A stretch of DNA of 64,000 bases from Chloroflexota bacterium (GTDB taxonomy: Bacteria > Chloroflexota > Anaerolineae > Promineifilales > Promineifilaceae), in assembly GCA_014584575.1 (NCBI GenBank), contig JACTMP010000069.1:56287-120286 (forward strand), read 5' to 3'. Both the position numbers and the translations under genes were made by a program. The notes beneath the pieces are model-generated. The model searched no databases and had not been told where the DNA came from. It saw only the letters and a program-made list of their open reading frames with translations. This document shows, piece by piece, positions 50,555 through 60,080 of this stretch; the first letter of the stretch is position 1, and every line of letters begins with the position of its first letter.

Positions 50555-51160
50555 TCATCCTATGTATAAGCCCTGTTGCTGGATGTAAGCCAGCACGGCC
50601 GTTGGCGTCAGATACCGCAGCGAGCGCCCGGTTTCGGCCCACTGCCGCATCTGGGTGGCGGAGAGGGCGACAGATGGGCCATCCAGCCAATGGGTGACGG
50701 CGCGGATAGTGGGCACGGCCGTAGCCAACACCGCCCAATCCACCTCCACCCCAGGCCGGGGCAGCACCGCCAGGCGGCACTGCGTCACCAGACGTTGCGG
50801 CTCTACCCAGGTGGGCAGATCGCGCAGCGAATCCTCCCCAATCAGCAGCCACAATTGGGCGTCCGGGTATCTGGCCTGGATGAGCGGCAGCAGCGTCACC
50901 GTCGTATGGGGTGGGGGCCGGTCACAGTCGGTTGTATCCAGGATAAAAGCGGGATTATCTTGAATGGCGAATTGGATCATGGTCAGGCGATGAGGCACGG
51001 CCGTGATCCGATGCCCTTCCTTATGTGGTGGTTCCCCCACCGGCAAAAACAACACCTTATCCAGCCCCAACTGCTCCCGCGCCGCCTCCGCCAGCCACAA
51101 ATGCCCCACATGTGGCGGATCAAACGTCCCCCCCAACAAGCCAATCGCCTTCTCTTTCAC
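50555..51160 (-). CDS. nadD: Nicotinate-nucleotide adenylyltransferase
   Basis: This enzyme couples ATP with nicotinate mononucleotide to make deamido-NAD. The 201-residue protein has the nucleotidyltransferase signature GLLGGTFDPPHVGHLWLAEA, the KVLFLPVGEPPHK loop, the LWLLIGEDSLRDLPTW motif and the SATQMRQWAETGRSLRYLTP end that closes the active site. It is the last gene of the minus-strand order yceD-obgE-nadD. Between obgE and nadD lie 27 bases. Confidence 0.93.
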   Translation of the reverse strand: MKEKAIGLLGGTFDPPHVGHLWLAEAAREQLGLDKVLFLPVGEPPHKEGHRITAVPHRLTMIQFAIQDNPAFILDTTDCDRPPPHTTVTLLPLIQARYPDAQLWLLIGEDSLRDLPTWVEPQRLVTQCRLAVLPRPGVEVDWAVLATAVPTIRAVTHWLDGPSVALSATQMRQWAETGRSLRYLTPTAVLAYIQQQGLYIG

Positions 51161-51187
51161 CCCATCACCTGCTCACCTGCTCACCAC

Positions 51188-52447
51188 TCACTCTCCCCAC
51201 TCCAAAACCTCATCACCAATATGCACCGTATCCCCCACCTGCACACCTGCTTCCGCCAGCGCCGCGGAAATGCCCAGCCGCTCTAAAACAGCCTGGAAGT
51301 GCAGCAAAGTGGCGTCAAATTCAAAGTATGTCATCGCCGCTATGCGTTCAATTTCACGGCCGTGTACTCGCCAGCCATCCCCTTCCCGCTCAATGGTGAA
51401 CGGCTCTTCCTCATCCACCGTAATCACGATCTCACCAGGTATGGCCGGCTCAGGCAGCGGCGCTTCGTCCAGCATTTTTTTCACCCGGTACAACATCTGG
51501 CGCACATCCTGCCCGGTTACGGCCGAAATGCTGCAAAATGGGTACCCTTCCTTCTCAATCTCCTCACGCAAAATGGGTTCCCAGGCCACCGCGTCTGGCA
51601 AATCCATTTTGTTCAGCACCACCAACTGCGGCCGTTCCTCCAACGCCACATTATATAAGGCCAATTCCTCGTTAATGGTGCGCCAGTCCTCTAGTGGCTC
51701 TTTGGCGCTGCCATCCAACAGGTGGATCAATATCCGGGTACGTTCGATATGCCGCAGGAAATCATGCCCCAACCCCACACCTTCGGCCGCGCCTTCGATC
51801 AGGCCGGGAATATCGGCCAGCACCATTGTCTCAAAATCATCCAGCGTTACCACACCTAATTGTGGTTGCAGAGTGGTGAAGGGGTAGTCGGCGATTTTGG
51901 GGCGGGCCTGGCTCACGGCCGTGAGCAGGGTGGATTTGCCGGCATTGGGTTTGCCCACAATACCCACATCGGCAATCAGCTTTAACTCCAGCGTCAGCCA
52001 CGTCTCCTGCCCCGGTTCACCCCGCTCGGCCAGGCGTGGCGCCCGGTTCACGCTGGAGACAAAACGGGCATTGCCACGTCCGCCACGCCCTCCTTTCAGA
52101 ATCAATACCTCTTGCCCCTCCTGCACAACATCTGCCAGCAGTTCGCCAGTTTCCGCGTCGCGCACCAGCGTCCCCACCGGCACGTCAATATGCAGCGTTT
52201 CGCCATTTTTGCCGTGCCGGTTCTTCGTGTTGCCATGAACGCCATGCCCGGCGCGGTAATGCACCTTTTTATGAAAGGCTGCCAGCGTGCCCATATGACG
52301 GTTGCCCACAAACACAATGTCGCCGCCTTGCCCGCCGTCACCCCCGTCCGGGCCGCCCAGCGGCACATGCGCCTCGCGGCGGAAGCCGATCATGCCATCA
52401 CCGCCGTTGCCGCTGCGCACGTAAATTTTTGCCTCATCGTAAAACAT
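51188..52447 (-). CDS. obgE: Obg family GTPase
   Basis: A 419-residue essential GTPase of ribosome maturation and stress control. The N-terminal Obg fold (YDEAKIYVRSGNGGDGMIGF and GGPDGGDGGQGGDIVF) is followed by the G domain with G1 in GIVGKPNAGKSTLLTAVSQA, G3 in LADIPGLIEGAAEG, G4 in LVVLNKMDLPD and G5 in ISAVTGQDV. A C-terminal OCT domain follows to residue 419. I start at MFYDEAK (52447). obgE-nadD order is common in bacteria. Confidence 0.95.
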   Translation of the reverse strand: MFYDEAKIYVRSGNGGDGMIGFRREAHVPLGGPDGGDGGQGGDIVFVGNRHMGTLAAFHKKVHYRAGHGVHGNTKNRHGKNGETLHIDVPVGTLVRDAETGELLADVVQEGQEVLILKGGRGGRGNARFVSSVNRAPRLAERGEPGQETWLTLELKLIADVGIVGKPNAGKSTLLTAVSQARPKIADYPFTTLQPQLGVVTLDDFETMVLADIPGLIEGAAEGVGLGHDFLRHIERTRILIHLLDGSAKEPLEDWRTINEELALYNVALEERPQLVVLNKMDLPDAVAWEPILREEIEKEGYPFCSISAVTGQDVRQMLYRVKKMLDEAPLPEPAIPGEIVITVDEEEPFTIEREGDGWRVHGREIERIAAMTYFEFDATLLHFQAVLERLGISAALAEAGVQVGDTVHIGDEVLEWGE

Positions 52448-52491
52448 AGTTTGCCTGCCAGACAACCAATTTCTGAGAGAAACTGGTTGTC

Positions 52492-53007
52492 TCATTCATC
52501 TAACAACTGCCGCAAGGTCGCCAGCCGGGGATCAATCCGCTCCTGCTGGCAGTCGCAACTGCCTTCATTCAAATTTTTGCCACATTCCACACATAGTCCC
52601 CGGCAGTCTGGTTTGCAGATAGGCTGGATGGGAATTTCTAATATCGCCAATTCGCGCACCAGCGGCGCCAGGTCTATAAAACCATCCTCACCGACCACAA
52701 ATTCCCCTTCGGGCGCTGTGGCCGGCGGGTAATAAAATAAGTCGTCAATTTGTAATGACGCCGCAACATGCCCATTTTCCAGGCAGCGGACGCAGGTGAT
52801 TTCTAATTGGGATTTGAGCAAACCACTCACATAAATGCCTTCGCCGGTGCGTGTGACCACAAAGGCGCCGGTCAGGGGGGTGAGGGTCAGGTCAGCGGCC
52901 ACCTGAATTGTGGGATATGCCAGTTCGATGGTACGGCTGGTCCCCAGTGAGGCTTCAAGCAAAAATCCCAGGTTGAAGCGGAGACGGGAAGGGAATTGCT
53001 TTTCCAT
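52492..53007 (-). CDS. YceD family (DUF177) protein
   Basis: A 171-residue DUF177/YceD protein, usually linked to 23S rRNA metabolism and to rpmF. Its C-terminal half carries four cysteines in a zinc-ribbon layout: ICKPDCRGLCVECGKNLNEG and CDCQQER. Typical also are LEITCVRCLENGHVAASLQI and the hydrophobic IDDLFYYPP. No rpmF follows here; obgE comes instead. The start at 53007 (MEKQFPS) has a GGAGGGA site. It is divergent from rdgB, with 94 bases shared. Confidence 0.88.
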   Translation of the reverse strand: MEKQFPSRLRFNLGFLLEASLGTSRTIELAYPTIQVAADLTLTPLTGAFVVTRTGEGIYVSGLLKSQLEITCVRCLENGHVAASLQIDDLFYYPPATAPEGEFVVGEDGFIDLAPLVRELAILEIPIQPICKPDCRGLCVECGKNLNEGSCDCQQERIDPRLATLRQLLDE

Positions 53008-53101
53008 GATAGTCCCTCCAATTAGGATAGAATTGGCTGGCGAGTATAACATAGAGGGATTGAATTCAATAAAAAGCTCATCAAGAGGTAAAAAACGTGT
53101 G

Positions 53102-53716
53102 ATGCCGGTAAAGAGAATATTGGTAGCCACCCAAAACAAGGGCAAGGTGCGGGAGTTTGCGGAGATGATGCAGGGTATGGCGCTGGACTGGTTGGGGTTG
53201 GATGATGTGGGCGTGACGGAGGATGTGCCGGAGACCGGGAGTACGTTCCGCGAAAATGCGCTGTTGAAAGCGACGGCGTATGCGCAAATGACCGGTCTGT
53301 TGACGCTGGCGGATGATTCTGGGCTGGAGATTGATGCTTTGGGCGGGGCACCGGGTGTTTACTCAGCGCGGTATGGGGGGCCAGGGCTGACGCCGGCGGA
53401 GCGTTATCAACTGGTGTTACAGCAGTTGAGCGGTGTGCCGGAAACGGCGCGCACGGCCCGCTTTCACTGCGTCATTGTGGTGGCAGATGGTCACGGCCGT
53501 GTCTTGACTGAAGCAGATGGCGTGTGTGAAGGTATTATCGCCCTGGCCCCGGCCGGCAGCGGCGGTTTTGGTTATGACCCCATCTTCTTCTTGCCTGACC
53601 AGGGGAAAACAATGGCCCAACTCAGCCCGGCGGCCAAACACCAGATCAGCCACCGCGGCCGCGCCATGCAACAGCTAGAGCCGCAACTGCGCCGCCTGTT
53701 GGCCGCCGAATTGTGA
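53102..53716 (+). CDS. rdgB: XTP/dITP diphosphatase (RdgB/HAM1 type)
   Basis: The enzyme removes non-canonical purine nucleotides (XTP, dITP) before they enter DNA. The 204-residue protein has the substrate-binding LVATQNKGKVREFAEMM, the acidic active-site motif TGSTFRENALLKATAYA and LTLADDSGLEIDALGG, and later GFGYDPIFFLPDQGKTMAQL. The ATG at 53102 (MPVKRIL) is 7 bases after AAGAGGT; the longer frame overlaps the divergent promoter. Downstream 53717-53929 holds no gene. Confidence 0.94.
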   Translation: MPVKRILVATQNKGKVREFAEMMQGMALDWLGLDDVGVTEDVPETGSTFRENALLKATAYAQMTGLLTLADDSGLEIDALGGAPGVYSARYGGPGLTPAERYQLVLQQLSGVPETARTARFHCVIVVADGHGRVLTEADGVCEGIIALAPAGSGGFGYDPIFFLPDQGKTMAQLSPAAKHQISHRGRAMQQLEPQLRRLLAAEL

Positions 53717-53929
53717 AATAATTTACTTTTTCCCCGTTCTCATTACACACACACCTTGTATGAATCTTGTCCGCTTCAATGCCGAATTTCTGACAGGCAA
53801 CGGCCGTCTTTCCCGCTTTAATTAAGGGTATCACTTACCCATGTTCCGGGTGGGTGGGATTTGTGGAAGACAAATTGGGCCGAAGAAGTATGCCGCCCCC
53901 AGCAGAATAGCATGAAGGAGATCCAAGAA

Positions 53930-54316
53930 ATGCAAGTTGTGTTAATCGTTGACGACAATACGGCCGTGCGTACCGTCATTTCCGATTTTCTGGCTTATAC
54001 CTTTCAGCATATAAAGGTGCTGCAAGCCATAGATGGATTGGAGGGTATGGCTCTGGCCAGAGAAGCCAGACCGGATTTGATCCTGCTCGATGCCGAAATG
54101 CCAAACATGAACGGCTTTGAGGTGGCGCAACAGTTACGCGCCTCCAGCGACACCCAGACCATCCCCATTATCGCCATTTCCAGCGGGCCAGAAAGCAACC
54201 CCATCGTTTCTGGTTTGCGCGCCATTTCTGACGCCACCCTGCCAAAACCCTTTTCCCCGGACGAGTTGGTACAGGTGGTTAATGGCCTCAAACCAGTATC
54301 AGGCATCATCGCCTGA
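53930..54316 (+). CDS. Stand-alone response regulator receiver
   Basis: A 128-residue receiver domain with no output domain. The acidic pair is in VVLIVDDNTAVRTVI, the phospho-acceptor aspartate in LILLDAEMPNMNGFEVAQQL, and the conserved lysine in TLPKPFSPDELV. It probably relays phosphate between proteins or acts on a partner by binding. The AAGGAG at 53914-53919 supports the ATG at 53930; the longer frame starts upstream of that site. No kinase lies beside it. Confidence 0.88.
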   Translation: MQVVLIVDDNTAVRTVISDFLAYTFQHIKVLQAIDGLEGMALAREARPDLILLDAEMPNMNGFEVAQQLRASSDTQTIPIIAISSGPESNPIVSGLRAISDATLPKPFSPDELVQVVNGLKPVSGIIA

Positions 54317-54403
54317 CAGCGTTGGGCTGGCGCCAAAAATCTGGCCCGGCCCAAATTCCACCTTACTGCCGCAAAGAGTCACTAAAACATGACCTTTTTG
54401 ACC

Positions 54404-54431
54404 TTGCACACGCCATGATTGCCTCTATAAT
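54404..54431 (+). promoter_or_regulatory. Sigma-70 promoter of the OmpR-type regulator
   Basis: TTGCAC (54404-54409) and TATAAT (54426-54431) are 16 bases apart, 43 bases before the start of the gene. No operator-like palindrome overlaps it. Confidence 0.6.
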
Positions 54432-54473
54432 GTCAAGACTACCCTGATCAAATCTGGCATAGCGAGGGAATTT

Positions 54474-55169
54474 ATGGCGGCGTCAATCCTGATAGTGGAG
54501 GGAAAGGCGGGTGAGCATTCTTTTGCACCCGCTTTGGAGAAAGTCGGTTATCAGGTGCATACAGTACACACCGGCGCTTCAGCTCTAGCCACTATCGAAC
54601 AATCCCCCATACAACTGATTGTCTTTGACGCTTCCTACATGCGCACCAATGGCGCCAGAACGTGCCATCGGCTGCGGCGGGCTGCCTCCACTACCCCCAT
54701 CATTCATATTCGCGCCGGGCAGCAATCCCTGGCAGATGTGACGGAAGTGGATGTTTTTATGCAACGGCCGTTTACTCCCCGTAAATTGCTCAATCGCATT
54801 CGCGCCCTGCTGCCCGCCGACGAAGTCAAGGAAGAAATCGTCCGTTATGGCTCCATTTGCCTGTATCGCACCAAACGCTCCGTGGAAGTAAACGGGCAAG
54901 GCGAAAGCCAACTCACCCCCAAATTAACCCAACTCCTGGAAGAATTCATTCGCCATCCCAATGAAGTGCTGAGCCGTCGCCAACTAATGCAAAATGTGTG
55001 GGATACCGATTATATCGGCGATACGCGGACGTTAGATGTGCATATTCGCTGGATGCGTGAACTGATTGAAGATGACCCCGCCCGTCCCGTCATTTTGCGC
55101 ACAGTGCGCAACAAAGGGTATATTTTCTGCCATCCCACTTTTATCGAAATAGGACACAACGGCAAATAA
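54474..55169 (+). CDS. OmpR-type response regulator with atypical receiver
   Basis: A 231-residue regulator. The receiver (residues 1-115) keeps the phosphorylatable aspartate in IQLIVFDASYMRTNG. However, the acidic pair near the N-terminus reads SILIVEGKAGEHS and the conserved lysine is replaced in DVFMQRPFTPRKL, so phosphorylation may be weak. The winged-helix domain (residues 130-225) is canonical: QLTPKLTQLLEEFIRHPNEV, VWDTDYIGDTRTLDVHIRWM and RTVRNKGYIF. The GAGGGA site is 6 bases upstream of the start. Confidence 0.88.
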   Translation: MAASILIVEGKAGEHSFAPALEKVGYQVHTVHTGASALATIEQSPIQLIVFDASYMRTNGARTCHRLRRAASTTPIIHIRAGQQSLADVTEVDVFMQRPFTPRKLLNRIRALLPADEVKEEIVRYGSICLYRTKRSVEVNGQGESQLTPKLTQLLEEFIRHPNEVLSRRQLMQNVWDTDYIGDTRTLDVHIRWMRELIEDDPARPVILRTVRNKGYIFCHPTFIEIGHNGK

Positions 55170-55238
55170 AAACACCACCGAACGGTGGCGCTTTCATTCT
55201 TACTCACAGCGGCCGGCCTCAGGCCGGGCCGATTTGTG

Positions 55239-55514
55239 TTAGCTCTGGGTTTGTTGCGCGGCAGCCAGAGCAGCCATCAAACGACCCTTGCGCCGGGCGG
55301 CATTACGTGGATGCACAACGCTTTTACGCGCTGCCTTATCCAATGTTTTGTACGCCAGGTTCGCTGCTTCTTCCGCCTCCGCCATCTTGCCTTCCGCCAT
55401 CAAACGGTGCGCTTTTTTGATGTAGGTGCGGGCAGATGACCGGTATTGCCGGTTGCTAGCTGTTCGTTTTTTGGTCTGCCGTATCCGCTTCTTTGCAGAT
55501 TCTGTGTTAGCCAA
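55239..55514 (-). CDS. rpsT: 30S ribosomal protein S20
   Basis: The 91-residue S20 binds 16S rRNA at the base of the body. ANTESAKKRIRQTKKRTASN is the typical N-terminus, followed by the helices ARTYIKKAHRLMAEGKMAEA and VVHPRNAARRKGRLMAALAA. The initiation codon is TTG (55512-55514) with a clear GGAGG upstream; S20 often starts with a rare codon. A stem around CCACCGAACGGTGG (55177-55190) and GC-rich hairpins lie between rpsT and the converging regulator gene. Confidence 0.95.
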   Translation of the reverse strand: MANTESAKKRIRQTKKRTASNRQYRSSARTYIKKAHRLMAEGKMAEAEEAANLAYKTLDKAARKSVVHPRNAARRKGRLMAALAAAQQTQS

Positions 55515-55715
55515 TGTCCTTAACCTCCAAAAATTAACGTGGTCTCTTTTAGACCACAACATCCAGCTTCGGGGAAGTCTGGAAGCGTGAGAGCGGCGGA
55601 AATAATAACATATCCCCCATGCCGATGCAAAAACTCTTTCTACATGCGTGCGCAACCTTCGCCGCCCCAACAAAAGTGACGTAAAATGAAGGTTGTGTTT
55701 GAGGAGAATAAGCCC

Positions 55716-58700
55716 ATGAACAAACAAATTTACACCCACTGGAAACATGGCCTGCACCTGGGATGGGTCATGTTATTTTTAATGGTAACGGTTATAGCGG
55801 CCCAGGCGCAATCTGATGACCCGGCGGCCATCCCCCCACCTGATAGCGTCACTATTGCCGGCACCATCCAGCCACAGCTTGGCTGTTCCGGTTCCTGGAA
55901 TACCACCTGTGCCGACAGCCAGCTTACCTACAGCGCCAAAGATGATTTGTGGCTGGCGACCTTTGATCTGACAACCGGCGATTATGAATACAAAGCCGCT
56001 TTGAATGGCAGTTGGGACGATAACTACGGCCTCAACGCCGAATACTATGGCCCCAACATCCCGCTCAAAGTAGCCGCCGACGGGCCGGTGACGTTCTGGT
56101 ATGATCACAAAACGCGCTGGGTTTCGGACAGCATCAACAGCCTCATCGCCAATGTGCCCGGCAGCTTCCAGGAAGAAATTGGCTGTCCTGGCGACTGGCA
56201 GCCGGATTGCCTGCGTTCGCTGCTGCAAGACCCCAATGGCGACGGTATCTATACTTTCATCACGGCGCTCATCCCGGCAGGGGAGTATGAAGCGAAAGTG
56301 GCCGTCGGCCAGAGTTGGGATGAGAACTATGGCGCAGATGGCGTGGCGGATGGGGCCAACATCCCCTTTTCCGTTGGCGAAGGACAGGCCGTCATCTTTA
56401 CGTTTGATCCGGCTACCAATGTGCTTACTATTGAGGCGACGGACGAGATTCCGGCGGGGCTGATTACGTCGCTGGATCAGGTGGGGGGCGCCGGTGGCAG
56501 TTTGCCGCCCCCGGCAGCGCCATTTCCTGACCTGGTGGTCATCCCCGGCACTATTCAAAGCGTCCTGGGCTGCCCCGGTGACTGGCAGCCGGATTGTGAA
56601 AATACGGCACTGGTCTTTGACGAGGATGATCAGGTATGGACGGCCGTGTTCACTATCCCCGCCGGCAGTTACGAATACAAGGTCGCCCTCAACGGCAGTT
56701 GGGATGTCAACTTTGGCCTCAATGCCGAACCAGGTGGCGCGAATATCCCGTTGGTGCTGGCGGAGGACACGGCCGTGACCTATTACTTCGACCACAACAC
56801 TGGCTGGGTAGCCGACAGCGTGAATAACCTCATCGCCAACGTGCCCGGCGATTTCCAGAGCGAAATTGGCTGCCCAGATGATTGGCAGCCCGACTGCTTG
56901 CGATCCTGGCTGCAAGACCCGGACGGCGACGGCACGTACACTTTCCAGACGGTCAGCATCCCCGCCGGGAGTTACGAAGCCAAAGTGGCGGTAAACCAGA
57001 GTTGGGATGAAAACTACGGCGAAGGCGGCGCGCAAGGCGGCGCTAATATCGGCTTTGCCGTGCCGGAAGATGGCACGCTTGTCACCTTCACCTGGAACAG
57101 CGGCAGTAAACTGCTGACGATTGGCGTGGGCGCGGGCGCCGGCCCAAAGGGTAATCTGGCCGAACAGCGGGCACATTGGGTCCGCGAGGGCTTGATTTTG
57201 TGGGATGTGGACGCCGCGCCCGGCAACCAATACTTCTTCCACTATGACCCGGCAGGCAACCCGTTTTCCCTGACGCCAACGGGGATGAGCGGCGGCACGG
57301 CCGTACCCCTCACCGTTTTGCCCGATGGTGTGCCTGCTGACGTGGCCGCCCAATTCCCCCATTTGCGCAATACCGTCGCCTTGCAAATGGCGGCAGACGA
57401 TTTGGGGTTTGTGCGCATTGCCTTGAAGGGGCAAACGGCCGTGTCTGCTCAGGACGCCGACGGCCAGATGTTGGACGCCACCGGCCTGCAAATTCCCGGC
57501 GTGTTGGATGACCTGTATGCCTACGACGGGCCGTTGGGTATCACCTGGGACGGCGATACACCCAACCTGCGGGTATGGGCGCCCACTGCCCGCCTGGTGC
57601 GGCTGCACCTCTTTGACGACAGCAACCCCGGCACCCGCGCCCAAACCTCGCCCATGCGCGTTGATCCTGCTACCGGCGTCTGGTCTATCACCGGCCAACC
57701 GGATTGGAACGGTAAGTATTACCTGTATGAAGTGCAGGTCTACGTGCCCTCGGAAAGCAGCGTGCAAACGAACCTGGTCACAGACCCCTACAGCTTTAGC
57801 CTGGCGCAAAATTCGCGCCGCAGCCAGATTGTAGACCTGAATGACCCGGCGCTGATGCCGGATGGATGGGAGTCCCTGAGCAAACCACCGCTGGACGCGC
57901 CGGAAGACATCGTGATTTATGAACTGCACGCGCGCGACTTCAGCGTCAACGACGCCGCTGTGCCGGATGAGTGGAAAGGGACCTACCTGGCCTTTACAGT
58001 GGCCGATTCCGCCGGTATGGCCCATTTACGCCGTTTGGCCGAAGCCGGGCTGACGCACCTGCACCTGCTGCCCACCTTTGACATTGCCACCATCAATGAG
58101 GATAAAAACACCTGGCAAGGGCCGACCTTTGCCGAATTGGCTGCTTTCCCGCCGGATTCGCCGGAACAGCAGGCGTTAGTCGAGGCCACGGCCGATCTGG
58201 ATGCCTTTAACTGGGGGTATGACCCATTCCATTACACCGTGCCGGAGGGCAGTTACGCCACCAACCCGGACGGGGCGCAGCGCATTTTGGAGTATCGCCA
58301 GATGGTGCAGGCGCTCAACCAGAGCGGGCTGCGGCTGGTGATGGATGTGGTTTACAACCACACCAACGCCGCCGGGCAAAGCGATTTTTCGGTATTGGAT
58401 CGCATTGTGCCCGGTTATTACCACCGGCTTAATGCGGCCGGCCGGGTGGAACGGAGTACCTGCTGCGCCAACACGGCCAGCGAACACGCCATGATGCGCA
58501 AGCTGATGGTGGATTCGGTGCTGACCTGGGCGGAGGCGTATAAGGTGGATGGGTTCCGCTTTGACCTGATGGGGCACCACATGAAGGAGGATATGCTGGC
58601 GGTGCGGGCGGCGTTGGATGAATTGACGGTGGCGGAGAACGGGGTGGAGGGCACGGCCGTGTACCTTTACGGCGAAGGTTGGGATTTTGGCGAAGTAGCT

Positions 58701-60017
58701 GCCAACGCGCGCGGCATCAACGCCACGCAGTTTAACATGGGTGGCACGGGCATTGGCACCTTTAACGACCGCATCCGCGACGCCATTCGTGGCGGCAATC
58801 CCTTTGGCGATTACCAGAAGCAAGGTTTTATCAATGGCCTCTACTATGACCCCAACGAGACCGACCAGGGAACTGAGGCGCAGCAATTGGCCCGCCTGCT
58901 GGAACTGAGCGACCACATTCGTGTGGGGTTGGCCGGGAATCTGGCCGATTTCAGCTTTATCGGCGCGGATGGCAGCCTGACGACGGGGCGGCAGGTGCTC
59001 TATAACGGCCAGTTTACCGGCTATGCCCTCGACCCGCAGGATACGATCAATTACGCTTCGGCACATGACAACGAGACGTTGTTTGACGCCATCCAATACA
59101 AAGCGCCGCTGACGGCAACGGCCGTTGAGCGGGCGCGGATGCAGCAAATGGGGCTGAGCCTGGTGATGTTGGGGCAGGGCATTCCCTTCTTCCACGCCGG
59201 CAGCGACCTGCTGCGCTCCAAAGATTTTGACCGCGATAGTTATAACTCTGGCGACTGGTTTAACCGGCTGGACTTTACCTATGAGACGAACAATTGGGGG
59301 ATCGGGCTGCCGGTGGCCGGCAAGAACCAGGAAAACTGGCCGCTACAACAGCCGCTGCTGGCCGATCCGGCATTGGCAGTGGATGGGGAGTTGATCCGGC
59401 AAACGGCCGACCACTTCCAAAATATGCTGCAAGTGCGCCGCAGTTCGCCGCTGTTCCGCCTGCAAACGGCCGAGGAGATCATGGCCCGTTTGCAGTTCCA
59501 CAACACGGGGCCGGAACAGATTCCAGGGCTGATTGTGATGAGCCTGTCAGACCAGGTGGGCGCGGATTTAGACCCGCAGTTTGATCGGATTGTGGTGCTG
59601 TTCAACGCCAATAATCAGGCGCAGACGTTCGCCATCGCTGATCTGGCGGGCCTGGAGATGGTATTGCACCCGGTGTTGGCCGCCAGCGGCGACGGCCGTT
59701 ACACCGAAATGTCCTACGATACGGCCACAGGGACGTTTGCTGTGCCGGGGCGGAGTACGGCCGTGTTTGTGCTGCCGGAGGTGGTGGAAGAAGCGGCGGT
59801 AGAAGTGGAAGCAACGGCCGTAGCAGAGACAGTGACGGAAGAAACGGAAACGGCCGTGACTCCCGAACCGACCGCGCCCTCGTCACCCACGCCGACGCCT
59901 GCTCCCGCTGCCAGCAGCGAAGAAACCGGTTTGCCAACCTGGCTGCCCATCGCCGGGATCGGGCTGATTGTGGCCCTGGTGCTGGCCTTTTTAGGGCTGC
60001 GGCGGCGAAACAGATAG
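55716..60017 (+). CDS. Cell-bound type I pullulanase / alpha-amylase family enzyme
   Basis: A 1433-residue exported enzyme that cleaves alpha-1,6 branches of pullulan, starch or glycogen. After a signal segment (LGWVMLFLMVTVIAAQAQS) come four X25-type modules arranged as a duplicated pair, each with the phrase LNGSWDDNYG, QSWDENYG or similar. Later come a CBM48-like region and the GH13 barrel: FNWGYDPFHYTVPEGSYATN, LVMDVVYNHTN, FRFDLMGHHM with the nucleophile, VYLYGEGWDFGEV with the acid, and ASAHDNETLF. The end is a Glu/Thr/Pro spacer and an anchor helix (LPIAGIGLIVALVLAFLGLR) with a basic tail. I start at MNKQIYT (55716), after GAGGAGAA. Confidence 0.93.
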   Translation: MNKQIYTHWKHGLHLGWVMLFLMVTVIAAQAQSDDPAAIPPPDSVTIAGTIQPQLGCSGSWNTTCADSQLTYSAKDDLWLATFDLTTGDYEYKAALNGSWDDNYGLNAEYYGPNIPLKVAADGPVTFWYDHKTRWVSDSINSLIANVPGSFQEEIGCPGDWQPDCLRSLLQDPNGDGIYTFITALIPAGEYEAKVAVGQSWDENYGADGVADGANIPFSVGEGQAVIFTFDPATNVLTIEATDEIPAGLITSLDQVGGAGGSLPPPAAPFPDLVVIPGTIQSVLGCPGDWQPDCENTALVFDEDDQVWTAVFTIPAGSYEYKVALNGSWDVNFGLNAEPGGANIPLVLAEDTAVTYYFDHNTGWVADSVNNLIANVPGDFQSEIGCPDDWQPDCLRSWLQDPDGDGTYTFQTVSIPAGSYEAKVAVNQSWDENYGEGGAQGGANIGFAVPEDGTLVTFTWNSGSKLLTIGVGAGAGPKGNLAEQRAHWVREGLILWDVDAAPGNQYFFHYDPAGNPFSLTPTGMSGGTAVPLTVLPDGVPADVAAQFPHLRNTVALQMAADDLGFVRIALKGQTAVSAQDADGQMLDATGLQIPGVLDDLYAYDGPLGITWDGDTPNLRVWAPTARLVRLHLFDDSNPGTRAQTSPMRVDPATGVWSITGQPDWNGKYYLYEVQVYVPSESSVQTNLVTDPYSFSLAQNSRRSQIVDLNDPALMPDGWESLSKPPLDAPEDIVIYELHARDFSVNDAAVPDEWKGTYLAFTVADSAGMAHLRRLAEAGLTHLHLLPTFDIATINEDKNTWQGPTFAELAAFPPDSPEQQALVEATADLDAFNWGYDPFHYTVPEGSYATNPDGAQRILEYRQMVQALNQSGLRLVMDVVYNHTNAAGQSDFSVLDRIVPGYYHRLNAAGRVERSTCCANTASEHAMMRKLMVDSVLTWAEAYKVDGFRFDLMGHHMKEDMLAVRAALDELTVAENGVEGTAVYLYGEGWDFGEVAANARGINATQFNMGGTGIGTFNDRIRDAIRGGNPFGDYQKQGFINGLYYDPNETDQGTEAQQLARLLELSDHIRVGLAGNLADFSFIGADGSLTTGRQVLYNGQFTGYALDPQDTINYASAHDNETLFDAIQYKAPLTATAVERARMQQMGLSLVMLGQGIPFFHAGSDLLRSKDFDRDSYNSGDWFNRLDFTYETNNWGIGLPVAGKNQENWPLQQPLLADPALAVDGELIRQTADHFQNMLQVRRSSPLFRLQTAEEIMARLQFHNTGPEQIPGLIVMSLSDQVGADLDPQFDRIVVLFNANNQAQTFAIADLAGLEMVLHPVLAASGDGRYTEMSYDTATGTFAVPGRSTAVFVLPEVVEEAAVEVEATAVAETVTEETETAVTPEPTAPSSPTPTPAPAASSEETGLPTWLPIAGIGLIVALVLAFLGLRRRNR

Positions 60018-60080
60018 ATATGAGGGTGCGACGCACTTCAGAAAGTGCGTCGCACCTCCAACAAAAAGGAGAAACCACCC

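Noticed and set aside
55779..58025. A 748-codon open frame on the strand opposite the pullulanase
   Set aside because: It lies entirely antisense to a well-supported GH13 enzyme in GC-rich DNA, has no recognised motifs and shows His/Arg/Gly-rich shadow composition.
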